Source: Glycomyces tritici (GTDB lineage Bacteria; Actinomycetota; Actinomycetes; Mycobacteriales; Micromonosporaceae). From it: a DNA stretch of 64,000 nt. Below the pieces are notes generated by a model. It did not search any database and was not told where the DNA came from. It saw only the letters and a program-made list of their open reading frames with translations. Position 1 is the stretch's first letter. Each line of letters starts with the position of its first letter. The translations under genes and the position numbers were made by a program. Below, piece after piece: positions 51,080 to 59,753 of this stretch. The stretch is taken from contig NZ_JAUEMJ010000001.1 of assembly GCF_030403505.1 (NCBI RefSeq), positions 1,083,124-1,147,123 of the forward strand, given 5' to 3'.

Positions 51080-52204
51080 CTAATTGCCGGCGAGGTAGTC
51101 CTGGGCGTTGCCCAGGTATTCCTCGATCTCCTGCTCCCAGGCGTAGACCTCGACCTCATGGTCGATGATCTGCCCGACTTTGATGCGGGCCCAGGCGTCC
51201 TCGGCCCCATCACGCAGGCCCGCATCCTCCGCGCAACCCGCGAAATCCGTGGCCGCCTTGAACTCGAACGCCTGGGGGCCTTCGGCTTCGACCAGATCCT
51301 CGTGCTCGTCGGTCAGCTCGGGCACCGTGTCCTCGACGGGAATGTACAACGTCATCTCCGCCGGGTAGGCGCGGCGGACGTACTCGAACATGGGCAGGCC
51401 GCCGAATTCGTCGAACTCCCACTCGCCGTGTCCGCGGTCCTCGATGCAGTCGAGGAACGCCTGCTCCTCGTCCGCATAGGCGGCTGAGAGCTCCTCATAC
51501 CCGGTGTCGCCGAACTGGGCGAGGGGGTTCTCGGTGTCGGGTCTGCTCCAGTAGACGCCGTCGACGTCCTCCGTCTTCGCCGGTCCGCCGTAGACGATCT
51601 CGATCGTCTCCAACTCGCAGCCGCCGAACGGAGGCTCGGTGCCGAGGTCGATCTCCTCGTCCTCCTCGGCCTCCTCGGACGCGGCGGTCCGCGCCGCGTC
51701 GTAGGCGGCCCGTTCCGATCCGACGAAGGCTTCGTTCCAAGCCTGCTGGTACTCCTCGTCGGTGGCCTCCCACTCCTCGCGGGCCTCGTCCCAGGCCGTG
51801 TCCCACCAGCCCTCCTCGGCCGCGTTGAAGGCGAGGAAGTCGGGGTCCGCCTGCATCGCTTCGGCCTCGTCGGAGCCGACGAAATCGACCCAGGCGCCGA
51901 AGGCGAACTTCTCGGCCTGCTCGACCGTGGGGATCTCGGCGTACGGCGAGGCGAACCCTTCGAACCGGCCGGGGGTGACCTTGCCGTGGAGGGTGTTCGC
52001 GTCGTGCACGTCGAAGCCCAGGTCGGCCATGCACATGCTCGCGACCCTGGTCTCCACCTGGGTGAGTTCCCAGCTCAGTGCCGAGCCGTGGACGAGGGTC
52101 TGCTCCAGGCTCGCGATGTCCTCCGCGGTGACCTCGGCTTCCGGTTCCGAGCATCCGGTGAGGACCAGCGTGCCGGCGAACAGTGCGGTCGCGATGCGGC
52201 GCAT
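51080..52204 (-). CDS. Four-cysteine lipoprotein, paralogue A
   Basis: The 374-residue lipoprotein has a signal peptide with lipobox LVLTGC (Cys 18). The mature part is very acidic and helical, with four further cysteines in fixed contexts: VASMCMADLGF, FGGCELETIEIVYGG, FLDCIEDRGHGEWEFDEFGGLP and FAGCAEDAGLR. It ends YAWEQEIEEYLGNAQDYLAG. Paralogue B (52377-53510) is closely similar and C (55717-56943) more distant. No named family was recognised. It is tandem with B on the minus strand. Confidence 0.75.
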   Translation of the reverse strand: MRRIATALFAGTLVLTGCSEPEAEVTAEDIASLEQTLVHGSALSWELTQVETRVASMCMADLGFDVHDANTLHGKVTPGRFEGFASPYAEIPTVEQAEKFAFGAWVDFVGSDEAEAMQADPDFLAFNAAEEGWWDTAWDEAREEWEATDEEYQQAWNEAFVGSERAAYDAARTAASEEAEEDEEIDLGTEPPFGGCELETIEIVYGGPAKTEDVDGVYWSRPDTENPLAQFGDTGYEELSAAYADEEQAFLDCIEDRGHGEWEFDEFGGLPMFEYVRRAYPAEMTLYIPVEDTVPELTDEHEDLVEAEGPQAFEFKAATDFAGCAEDAGLRDGAEDAWARIKVGQIIDHEVEVYAWEQEIEEYLGNAQDYLAGN

Positions 52205-52318
52205 GGGACGACCGCCTTCCGTGAGACGGGGGTGCGGCTGTCTTCGGTCACTGTACCGAACGGGTGATCCCGTCTCCTTCTTAAGTGCGGCAAGCGGATC
52301 GGGGTGCCAGTCCCCTAT

Positions 52319-52349
52319 CCGGGGCCGCCGCGCGGGCCGGAGGCCCCGG
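52319..52349 (-). terminator. Hairpin after lipoprotein B
   Basis: CCGGGGCC (52319-52326) pairs with GGCCCCGG (52342-52349) around a 15-base loop, 28 bases after the stop codon of lipoprotein B. It lies between B and A, which suggests separate transcripts. Confidence 0.5.
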
Positions 52350-52376
52350 CGCCTCGGGTCGCCCGTTCCCGCCCGG

Positions 52377-53510
52377 TCACGTTCCCGCGATGTAGTCCTG
52401 CGCGTTGTTCAGGTACTCCTGGATCTGCTGCTCCCAGGCGTAGACCTCGGACTCGCGGTCGATGACCCTCTGGACGCTCATTCGGGCCCAGGCCTCGTCC
52501 GACCCCTCGCGCAGGCCGCTGCTCTCGGCGCACTCGGCGAAGTCGAGGGCCATCGCGAACTCGTACGCCACAGGGTCGGCGGCGTCCTCGGCTGCTTCAG
52601 TGAGCGGCGGGACCTCCTCCTCCATCCCCTCGTAGGAGGCGCCGCCGCCGTAAAGCTGCTCGAGGTACCAGGCGACGGGCAATGCGCCGAAGTCGTCGAA
52701 CTCCCATTCGCCGTAGCCGCGTTCGCTCACACAGATCAGGAAGTCCTCTTCCTGGTCGGCGTACTCGTTCGAGAGTTCGGCGTACAGCTCGCCGTCGCCG
52801 ATCCAGGTGAGCGGGCTCTCCATGTCGGGCCGGCTCCAGTAGTCCTCGCCGTCGACCTCCCGGTGGAACGGCTCCCCGTAGACGATCTCGATGGTCTTCA
52901 GTTCGCAGCCGCCGAAGGGCGGCTGCGGGCCGAGCGCCTCGGTGTCGACCGCTTCGACCTCCTCGGGGGTGTCGGCCCCTTCGAAGGCGTCCGACATGGC
53001 CTTGTCATATGCGGCCCGCTCCGCGCCCACGAACGCCACAGTCCACGACTCCTTGTACTCCTCGTCCATCGCGTCCCACTCCGCGTACGCGTCGTCCTCG
53101 GCCGGATCGTGCCAACCCTGGTCCACGGCGGTGAAGGCGAGGAAGTCCAGATCCTCGCGCATGGCAAGGGCCTCTTCGGATTCGGACGCCCAGACCCAGG
53201 AGCCGAAACCGAACTTCCCGGCCTGCTCGACCGTGGGGAGGCGCGCGTACGGGGCGTTGAAGCCCTCGAAGCGGTTCGGGGTCATGCTGCCGTGGAGGCG
53301 GACCGTGTCGTGGACGGTGAAGCCCTCGTCCTGCATGCACATGCTCGCGACCCGCGTCTCGGCCTGCGTGAGCTCCCAGGCCAGCGCGGAGCCGTTCACG
53401 ATGCTCGCCTCGATGGCGGTGATGTCCTCGGCGGTGACCTCGGTTTCCGGTTCCGAGCATCCGGTGAGCACGAAGGCTCCGGCGAACAGGGTGATTGCGG
53501 CACGGCGCAT
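52377..53510 (-). CDS. Four-cysteine lipoprotein, paralogue B
   Basis: The 377-residue lipoprotein (lipobox FVLTGC) has the same four cysteine contexts as A: VASMCMQDEGF, FGGCELKTIEIVYGE, FLICVSERGYGEWEFDDFGALP and FAECAESSGLREG, and the end YAWEQQIQEYLNNAQDYIAG. Start ATG 53510. The frame is open far upstream but in antisense to the MBL gene. A and B probably arose by tandem duplication. Confidence 0.75.
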   Translation of the reverse strand: MRRAAITLFAGAFVLTGCSEPETEVTAEDITAIEASIVNGSALAWELTQAETRVASMCMQDEGFTVHDTVRLHGSMTPNRFEGFNAPYARLPTVEQAGKFGFGSWVWASESEEALAMREDLDFLAFTAVDQGWHDPAEDDAYAEWDAMDEEYKESWTVAFVGAERAAYDKAMSDAFEGADTPEEVEAVDTEALGPQPPFGGCELKTIEIVYGEPFHREVDGEDYWSRPDMESPLTWIGDGELYAELSNEYADQEEDFLICVSERGYGEWEFDDFGALPVAWYLEQLYGGGASYEGMEEEVPPLTEAAEDAADPVAYEFAMALDFAECAESSGLREGSDEAWARMSVQRVIDRESEVYAWEQQIQEYLNNAQDYIAGT

Positions 53511-53720
53511 TTCGGCGACCGCCTTCCGGGGTTTCAGGCTGCGGCGGGGCTGCCGCGCCACTGTAGCGAATCGTTCGAGAGGTGTACGACCGAAGGAGGG
53601 CGTGCGGTTGCATCTTTGGTCGGGAGTGCTTGGGGCGCAGTTCATCCGCGGACACGAGGCGCATACCGCCGGGGGTGGTGAGACTGGTGGTGTCAATCCC
53701 TTCGACCGCAAGGAGTCCGC

Positions 53721-54698
53721 ATGACCTCGACACGCCGCCGCAGCCTGTTGGCCGCCGGTGCACTGGGCACCCTTACCGTGGGTGCCATGGCTTTCGAACA
53801 GCGACCGGCCGGTGCCGAGGAGTCGGGGAGGTCGGGCCGCCCGGTGCGGTTCCGTCCCGGCGGGTGCACGCCCGACCTGGAGGTGGACTGGCACGCGGGC
53901 TGGCCGTCCGCGAAGCACGACCCGGCCCCGGAGATCCAGTCGCACCCCGCCGACGAGCACACGGTCATCATGCGGCAGAACAAGTCGGTGAACTACGAGG
54001 CGCCGTTCATGTTCCTGCTGTTCGGCAACGACGCGGCGCTGCTCATCGACACCGGCGCGACGCCCGAGCCGGAGTACTTCCCGCTGCGGGAGGTCGTGGA
54101 CGCGCACATCGAGGACTGGCTGGGCCGCCACCGGCGCGAGGAGTACCGGCTGATCGTCGCGCACACGCACGGCCACGGCGACCACAAGGCCGCCGACGCG
54201 CAGTTCGCGGACCGGCCGGACACCATTGTGGTCAGTCCCGGCCTCGATGCGGTGCGGGCGTTCTACGGTTTCGACGACTGGCCGCTGACGCCGCGCGAGC
54301 TGGACCTGGGCGGCCGGGTGGTCGACGTCGTGCCGGGGCCGGGGCACCACGCGTCGGCGACGGTGTTCTACGACCGGTGGAGCGGCCTGCTCCTCACCGG
54401 GGACACGTTCTACCCGGGCCGGTTGTACGTGCAGGACTGGAACGCTTTCGAGGCCACTGTGGACCGACTTGTGGCGTGGTGCGAGGAGCACCCCGTGTCG
54501 CACGTGCTGGGCTGCCACGTCGAGATGTCGATCGCACCGGGCCTCGACTACCCGCGCGGATCGACCTACCAGCCGGACGAGGCCGCGCTGCCCATGCGGG
54601 TAGACCAGCTCCGGGCGCTGCAGGAGGCCGTGCGGGAGATCGGCGGCGCGCCGGGCGTCCACAAGTACGACGACTTCCACATCTGGTACGAGGTCTGA
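53721..54698 (+). CDS. Tat-exported MBL-fold hydrolase
   Basis: The 325-residue protein has a twin-arginine signal (STRRRSLLAAGALGTLTVGA) with cleavage near GAEES. The mature enzyme has the metallo-beta-lactamase motif HTHGHGDHKAAD, PGPGHHASATVFYD, LLLTGDTFYPG and LGCHVEMS, all metal ligands in place. The substrate is unknown. It is divergent from lipoprotein B and lies 30 bases before the DUF6891 gene. ATG 53721 after AAGGAG. Confidence 0.85.
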   Translation: MTSTRRRSLLAAGALGTLTVGAMAFEQRPAGAEESGRSGRPVRFRPGGCTPDLEVDWHAGWPSAKHDPAPEIQSHPADEHTVIMRQNKSVNYEAPFMFLLFGNDAALLIDTGATPEPEYFPLREVVDAHIEDWLGRHRREEYRLIVAHTHGHGDHKAADAQFADRPDTIVVSPGLDAVRAFYGFDDWPLTPRELDLGGRVVDVVPGPGHHASATVFYDRWSGLLLTGDTFYPGRLYVQDWNAFEATVDRLVAWCEEHPVSHVLGCHVEMSIAPGLDYPRGSTYQPDEAALPMRVDQLRALQEAVREIGGAPGVHKYDDFHIWYEV

Positions 54699-54728
54699 CC
54701 GCTGGAGGCGGCGTCGTAGGGTGGCCGG

Positions 54729-55643
54729 ATGAGCCAGACCCCTGACGAGCCGCTGGCGATCCGCGGCTACGACGACCGGAACCGGACGTTCGCGCACCTC
54801 ACCGCCGGCGAACTCGGCGAACGCGTGCACCGGCTCGACGACGGGACCTCAGAGTGGATCGTCGTCCAGCGGGTCCCGGACCTGCCGCACGACACCATCC
54901 AGGCCGCGGGCGAGCCCGGTTCCGGGCACGTCGACGTGTCGTACCGGGTCGGCGACGAGCCCTGGGTGGAGGCGTCGCTGACCGTCGAGGCGGCGTCCGC
55001 GGTGTTCACGGCCTGGGCGCGCAATGAACCCGGCTGGGAGGGCGGGCACCCGTGGGAGCCGGCCGAGTGGTGGAACGCGGAGCCGGCGCCCGCGCCCTCC
55101 CCCGAAGCCGCCGCCGAGACCACCGTCCTGGCCGCCAAATACCTCCAGATGGGGTACCTGTCGTTCGACCGGATGGTGCAGGACCTCGAGGAGATGTCCG
55201 AAACCGACCCGCCGATCACGCAGGCCCAGGCCCGCGAGATCCTCGCCCCCATGTGGCGCGAGAAGGTCGCCGAGCAGGCCGGATGGGGCGTCACGGACTG
55301 CGACCGGCTGACCGAGGCGTTCGCGGAGCTCGACCGGAGCGGGATCGTCGCGCGCGAGCACTTCGCGTGCTGCCAGCGCTGCGGCACCACCGAGATCTGG
55401 GACGAGGCCGGCCCCGAGCACCGCGGGTACGTGTTCTTCCACATGCAGGACACCGAGTCCGCCCACGACGGCGTCCTCTACCTCGCCTACGGGTCCCGGT
55501 CGGACGCGGTCGAGGACACCGTCGCCGTGGGGCACGACGTGGTCAAGACCCTGCAGGCGCACGGGCTCCAGACCGCTTGGGACGGTTCGGAACGCACCCG
55601 GATCAGGATCACCGACCTGGAATGGCGCAAGCGCCTGGAGTAG
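54729..55643 (+). CDS. DUF6891 protein
   Basis: The 304-residue soluble protein has a variable N-terminus (about 130 residues) and a C-terminal domain with HFACCQRCGTTEI, RGYVFFHMQDTESA and LYLAYGSRSDAVE, the DUF6891 pattern; the Cys-rich motif suggests a zinc site. No function is established. ATG lies six bases after TAGGGT (54717-54722), consistent with a leaderless mRNA, even though it follows the MBL gene by 30 bases. Confidence 0.8.
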   Translation: MSQTPDEPLAIRGYDDRNRTFAHLTAGELGERVHRLDDGTSEWIVVQRVPDLPHDTIQAAGEPGSGHVDVSYRVGDEPWVEASLTVEAASAVFTAWARNEPGWEGGHPWEPAEWWNAEPAPAPSPEAAAETTVLAAKYLQMGYLSFDRMVQDLEEMSETDPPITQAQAREILAPMWREKVAEQAGWGVTDCDRLTEAFAELDRSGIVAREHFACCQRCGTTEIWDEAGPEHRGYVFFHMQDTESAHDGVLYLAYGSRSDAVEDTVAVGHDVVKTLQAHGLQTAWDGSERTRIRITDLEWRKRLE

Positions 55644-55716
55644 CGCACCGGCGGTAGCGGCGCCGTTGCGCGGCGGAACTTGCAACCGGCGCGGCGCATC
55701 GCGGCGTATCAGCCTT

Positions 55717-56943
55717 ATGCATGAAGTGGGCGAACGGCAGGGCTCGGTGTTCCGGTGGCGGCGGGCGGCGGGAGTGCTCGGTGCGGTCGCGCTGGCCGCG
55801 ACCGCGGCCTGCACGGCGTCGGGCGGCGATCCCACGGACGCGGCCGAGACGGGCGCGGACGGCGAGGCCGTGGACGCGGCCGGACTGCTCGAGATGGCCA
55901 ACGAGAACGTGCGGCTCTCGAAGGAGCTGGACGCGGCCGAGGACCGGGTGATCGCCGATTGCCTGGAGGCGCAGGGCTTCGAGGTGCACGATCTGCGGGA
56001 ACTGGGGCAGCACGAGCCGTACGAGATGCAGTCCCTTGTGGACTACTACCCGACCGACGGCTTCCTGCCAGAGGCGAACATCGCCGCGGAGTGGGGTTTC
56101 GGCTGGTGGTCCCAGACCGAGGAGATGTTCGACTCCCAAGAGACGCAGGACTACTACGAGGCGACGTTCCCCGATCCGTTCGCTGATGAACCGGTGTTCG
56201 ACAACTCCAAGTTCGAGTCGCTGCCCGACGACGAGCGCCGCGCCTGGAGGGTCGCGTACCAGGGCGAGGAGGCCACGGCGGCGCTGGAGGGCACCGGCGA
56301 GCCGGTCCCCGATGGGTCCTCTGAGGACGGTTCGCTCGAGTTCGGCGACGGCGAGGTCCAAGGCGAGCCGAAACCGGGCGGCTGCCAACTGGAGATGATC
56401 GAGGCGCTCTACGGCGAGCCGCAGCAGGTGGAACTCGACTTCGACGGCGGCTACCTCGTCTGGCAGTGGCGTCCGGTGCAGCCCGAAGCCGACTACGACG
56501 CGATGGAGGCCGGGTACGCGGAGCAGATGGCCGACGAGCACGCCGGATTCCTGGGCTGCATCGACGAGGCCGGGTACCCGGGCTGGGAGATCGACGACCT
56601 CGGGAGGCTCGACATGCAGGACTACTCCGCGATGCTGTACACCGGGGAGCCGTACGACCCGGGCACGATCCCGGGCGAGGAGGCGCCGGTCGACACGAGC
56701 CCGCCCGTCCCGGACCTCCCTGAGGACGTGCCGGACGACTTCGACGGCAAGCGCGCGTACGAGGTCGACATGGCGGTGGCGTTCGCCGAGTGCGGCGACG
56801 CGACCGGCTACCGGGAGACCGCGCTCGCCACGTTCGACGCCGCGGTCAACGAGCAGTACGCGGCGATCGAGGTGGACACGTACGCGTGGCAGGAGCAGAT
56901 CCGCGGGTACACGGTGAAGGCGCAGGAGCTGATCGCAGGCTGA
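55717..56943 (+). CDS. Four-cysteine lipoprotein, paralogue C
   Basis: The 408-residue exported protein has a basic start (FRWRRAAGVLGAVALAATAAC), with a weaker lipobox (ATAAC). The mature part repeats the family pattern: IADCLEAQGFEVHDL, PGGCQLEMIEALYGEP, FLGCIDEAGYPGWEIDDLGRL, FAECGDATGYRE and the end YAWQEQIRGYTVKAQELIAG. It is on the opposite strand from A and B, so it probably results from an older duplication. ATG 55717 has only a weak leader. A terminator follows. Confidence 0.75.
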   Translation: MHEVGERQGSVFRWRRAAGVLGAVALAATAACTASGGDPTDAAETGADGEAVDAAGLLEMANENVRLSKELDAAEDRVIADCLEAQGFEVHDLRELGQHEPYEMQSLVDYYPTDGFLPEANIAAEWGFGWWSQTEEMFDSQETQDYYEATFPDPFADEPVFDNSKFESLPDDERRAWRVAYQGEEATAALEGTGEPVPDGSSEDGSLEFGDGEVQGEPKPGGCQLEMIEALYGEPQQVELDFDGGYLVWQWRPVQPEADYDAMEAGYAEQMADEHAGFLGCIDEAGYPGWEIDDLGRLDMQDYSAMLYTGEPYDPGTIPGEEAPVDTSPPVPDLPEDVPDDFDGKRAYEVDMAVAFAECGDATGYRETALATFDAAVNEQYAAIEVDTYAWQEQIRGYTVKAQELIAG

Positions 56944-56961
56944 GCGCCCATGCGGGACAAG

Positions 56962-56993
56962 GTGAAGGGCGGGACCTCGGTCCCGCCCTTCAC
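56962..56993. terminator. Bidirectional hairpin terminator
   Basis: A 15-bp perfect stem (56962-56976 with 56979-56993) lies between lipoprotein C and the convergent epimerase gene, ending seven bases before the epimerase stop. Confidence 0.8.
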
Positions 56994-56999
56994 TGCGTC

Positions 57000-57854
57000 T
57001 CAGACGTGGTCGCGCCAGGTGTGCTTCGGGTCGAAGCCGAGGAGCCTGCGGGCCTTGTCGATCGACAGGAGCGTCTCGTGCCCCGCGACGGGCCGCTTGA
57101 GCTCGAGGTCGGGGTAGTGGGCGGCCACGAGATCCGGCGTCGTCGTGCTCATCACCGTGTCGGGGGAGGCGATCACGAAGACCTCCTTGCCGGTGCCCTC
57201 GCGTTCGAGGCCGAGGCGGATCGCGAGCGCGCCGTCGCGGGCGTCGATGTAGGACCAGAGGTTCCAGTCGCGGAGCTTCGGGTCCGCTTCGAAGGCGGGG
57301 AAGGCCGCGTAGTCCTCGACGTACATGACGTTCGAGAAGCGCAGGCCGGTGGCCTTGAGGGCGGGGTTCCAGCGGCAGAGCTGGCCGACCATGGCCTCTT
57401 CGAGGGTCTTGACGAGCGAGTACGTGGACTCGGGGCGGGGCTCGTACTCCTCGTCGACCGGGAGGTAGGGCGGCGGGGTCTCGAAGGGGAGGCCGAGCAC
57501 GGTCTCGCTCGAGGCCCAGACGATGTTGTCGATGCCGGCGGTCTTGGCGGCGGCGAACACGTTGTAGGTGCTCAGCATGTTGTTCTGGAAGATCGCCGAG
57601 TTCGGCCGCAGGCCAGGGGCCGGGATCGCGGCGAGGTGCACGACGGCGTCGAGGCGGTCGTAGCGGTCGTCCACGCCGGTGAGGGCCGAGACGACCTGCC
57701 CGTGATCGGCGAGGTCGATCTGCAGGAACGGCGCGAGGCCGTCAGGCGAGGGCACGCGGTCGAGGTTGACCACCTCGTACCCGTGCTCCACCAGGTCGCG
57801 GACGCAGGCTCGTCCGAGTTTGCCGCTGCCGCCGGTCACCGCCACGCGTGCCAT
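57000..57854 (-). CDS. NAD-dependent epimerase/dehydratase
   Basis: The 284-residue SDR has the N-terminal NAD motif VAVTGGSGKLGRACV (G-x-x-G-x-x-G), DAVVHLAAIPAPG and the active-site tyrosine in STYSLVKTLEEA with the preceding WASSETVLG. It acts on a nucleotide sugar or a related compound (uronate dehydrogenase-like enzymes have a similar form). ATG 57854 follows GGGGAAGAG. The promoter has a MerR-type operator (57892-57923). Confidence 0.88.
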   Translation of the reverse strand: MARVAVTGGSGKLGRACVRDLVEHGYEVVNLDRVPSPDGLAPFLQIDLADHGQVVSALTGVDDRYDRLDAVVHLAAIPAPGLRPNSAIFQNNMLSTYNVFAAAKTAGIDNIVWASSETVLGLPFETPPPYLPVDEEYEPRPESTYSLVKTLEEAMVGQLCRWNPALKATGLRFSNVMYVEDYAAFPAFEADPKLRDWNLWSYIDARDGALAIRLGLEREGTGKEVFVIASPDTVMSTTTPDLVAAHYPDLELKRPVAGHETLLSIDKARRLLGFDPKHTWRDHV

Positions 57855-57891
57855 GCTCTTCCCCCATGTATCGATCAGTACAACCGCTCGC

Positions 57892-57922
57892 AGCCTACGA
57901 CCTGGAGTGCACTCCAACCCAA
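57892..57922 (-). promoter_or_regulatory. MerR-type promoter with 19-bp spacer
   Basis: On the minus strand TTGGGT and TAGGCT (57892-57897) are separated by 19 bp, longer than the standard 17, and the perfect palindrome TGGAGTGCACTCCA (57903-57916) fills the spacer. MerR regulators activate promoters of exactly this form by DNA untwisting. No MerR gene is adjacent. Confidence 0.75.
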
Positions 57923-58070
57923 ACAGCCTGCTCATCGGGGGGCTAAAGCAGGGGTACCATCCCAAACCCCCACCCACCCCGGGGACCGTTGTCACCACGA
58001 TGGCAGGGGGGTGCGACAGAAACGCCCGGCTGCGGCGGCGGTGTCACTCGATCGTGGCAGAATCGCGGCC

Positions 58071-58919
58071 GTGACCCCCTCGATTCGCATCGGTGCCACC
58101 GAGATCATCGCCCTCGCCGACGGCGTGGGCCCCTTCCCGTTCACGTCGCGGGAGGGCGCCTTCCCGGACGCCACCGCCGAGCAGTGGGCGGCGGTCGACC
58201 GGTTCGACCCCGGCGCGGTCGACGCGGAAGGGCGGTGGTCCCTCAACTTCCGGGCGTTCGCGATCCGCGGCCCCGAGGGCATCACCGTGGTGGACGCCGG
58301 CATCGGCCCGGCCGACGCCCCCGCGACCTGGGCGCCGCTGCCCGGGAAGCTTCCGGAGTCCCTGGCGGCGGCCGGCATCGACCCGTCTGAAGTGGACACG
58401 GTGGTGCTCACGCACCTCCACACCGACCACATCGGCTGGGCCGTCGTGGCCGAGGAGGCCGTCACCACGAGCGGGGACGGTCCGAGCACCGGCCTCAGCT
58501 CCTTCTTCCCCAACGCCGCGTACCTGATCCAGCGCGCCGAGTTCGACGCCGTCGACACCCTCAACCCGCAGTTGCGCGAGACCCTGATCGACCCGCTCCG
58601 GGCGTCCGACCAGCTCCGGCTGCTCGACGGCGACGCGCCGCTCCGCGACGCGGGCCGCGTGGTGGCGACCCCGGGGCACACCCCCGGGCACCAGAGCGTG
58701 GTCGTCGCCGACGGCCGCGAATCGGTGCTCATCACCGGCGACCTCCTCGTCCACGCGATCCAGGCGCTCTACCCGGAACTCGCCTACGTGTACGAGATCG
58801 ACCCCGAGGAGGCAAGGCGCTCAAGGGAACGGCTGCTGGCGGGACGGGCGGGCACACTGCACGTGGCGTCCTCGCACCTGACCGAACCGTTCGTCGCCCT
58901 GCCGCCCGCCTCGGCCTGA
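58071..58919 (+). CDS. MBL-fold hydrolase (quorum-quenching-like)
   Basis: The 282-residue cytosolic protein has VLTHLHTDHIGW (H-x-H-x-D-H), PGHTPGHQSVV and LITGDLLVH, all metal ligands. The form resembles AHL lactonase-like or glyoxalase II-like hydrolases; the substrate is not known. GTG 58071 has CAGAAT seven bases upstream and no clear ribosome site. Monocistronic. Confidence 0.88.
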   Translation: MTPSIRIGATEIIALADGVGPFPFTSREGAFPDATAEQWAAVDRFDPGAVDAEGRWSLNFRAFAIRGPEGITVVDAGIGPADAPATWAPLPGKLPESLAAAGIDPSEVDTVVLTHLHTDHIGWAVVAEEAVTTSGDGPSTGLSSFFPNAAYLIQRAEFDAVDTLNPQLRETLIDPLRASDQLRLLDGDAPLRDAGRVVATPGHTPGHQSVVVADGRESVLITGDLLVHAIQALYPELAYVYEIDPEEARRSRERLLAGRAGTLHVASSHLTEPFVALPPASA

Positions 58920-58933
58920 GCTCAGGCGGCGCC

Positions 58934-59593
58934 TTACGCGTCCGGCCTGCCGATGCCCAGCGCCTCGAAGTCGATCACGAGGTCGGCGCGGTGCCTGGCG
59001 GCGCGGATTCGTTCGGCGTTTCGTTCGTCGACGTCGGCGACCCAGGAGCGGGCGTGTTCGGGCGACTTGCCGAAGCGCTCGTGCCGGGCCACGAGCCGGG
59101 CCAGGCGCAGCGGTTCGGGCGTCTCGCAGTACCAGACCTCGGTCAGCGCGGCCCGCACGGCGGGCCAGGGGCCGTCCTCGTCGAGCAGGTAGTTCCCCTC
59201 GGTGACCACGATCTCGGCCTCGGGCGGGACCGCGATCGAACCGGCGACGGGCTCGCCGACGCGGCGGTCGAACTCGGGCGCGTACACGGTCGCTTCCCGT
59301 TCGGCCGCAACGCGTTCCAGCAGAGCCCGGTAGCCGTGGCCGTCGAACGTGTCGATCGCGCCCTTGCGGCCCCGGCGGCCGAGGCGCACGAGTTCGGCGT
59401 TCGCCAGATGGAAGCCGTCCATCGGGACCTGCACGGCCCGGCGGCCCTCCCGGTCGAGCGCGTGCGCGAGCCACGCGGCGGCGGTCGATTTGCCCGCGCC
59501 GGGGCAGCCGGCGATGCCGATGAGCACGCGGCCCGGCGCGGTGAGGGCCTTCGCGCGGTCCAACAGCGCCTGGGGGTCGTCTGCGATGTCCAC
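58934..59593 (-). CDS. Nucleoside/nucleotide kinase family protein
   Basis: The 219-residue P-loop protein has Walker A GIAGCPGAGKSTAA, VQVPMDGFHLANAEL (the uridine kinase/pantothenate kinase-type Asp-Gly-Phe), DTFDGHGYRALL and VVTEGNYLLDEDGPW, and ERFGKSPEHARSWV near the C-terminus as lid. It belongs to the uridine/phosphoribulokinase-type superfamily; bacterial relatives are of unknown sugar or nucleoside specificity. It converges on the MBL gene. Confidence 0.85.
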   Translation of the reverse strand: MDIADDPQALLDRAKALTAPGRVLIGIAGCPGAGKSTAAAWLAHALDREGRRAVQVPMDGFHLANAELVRLGRRGRKGAIDTFDGHGYRALLERVAAEREATVYAPEFDRRVGEPVAGSIAVPPEAEIVVTEGNYLLDEDGPWPAVRAALTEVWYCETPEPLRLARLVARHERFGKSPEHARSWVADVDERNAERIRAARHRADLVIDFEALGIGRPDA

Positions 59594-59753
59594 GCGCCCG
59601 AACCTAGCCGACCGCCCGCGTGCGCGGGCCCCCGGCGGTCCGGAATCGCGCCTCCGGCGTCCCGCCCCGGGTTACGGTGACCGGGTCGACAGGGCCCGCC
59701 ATCAGCGATTTCGCCGGTGGTTCGGCCGTTTCGCCCGAGAACCGGAGGAGTCC

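Noticed and set aside
44649..56943. Genomic island or prophage
   Set aside because: The region is accessory in content, but no integrase, att-type direct repeats, tRNA or phage gene was found.
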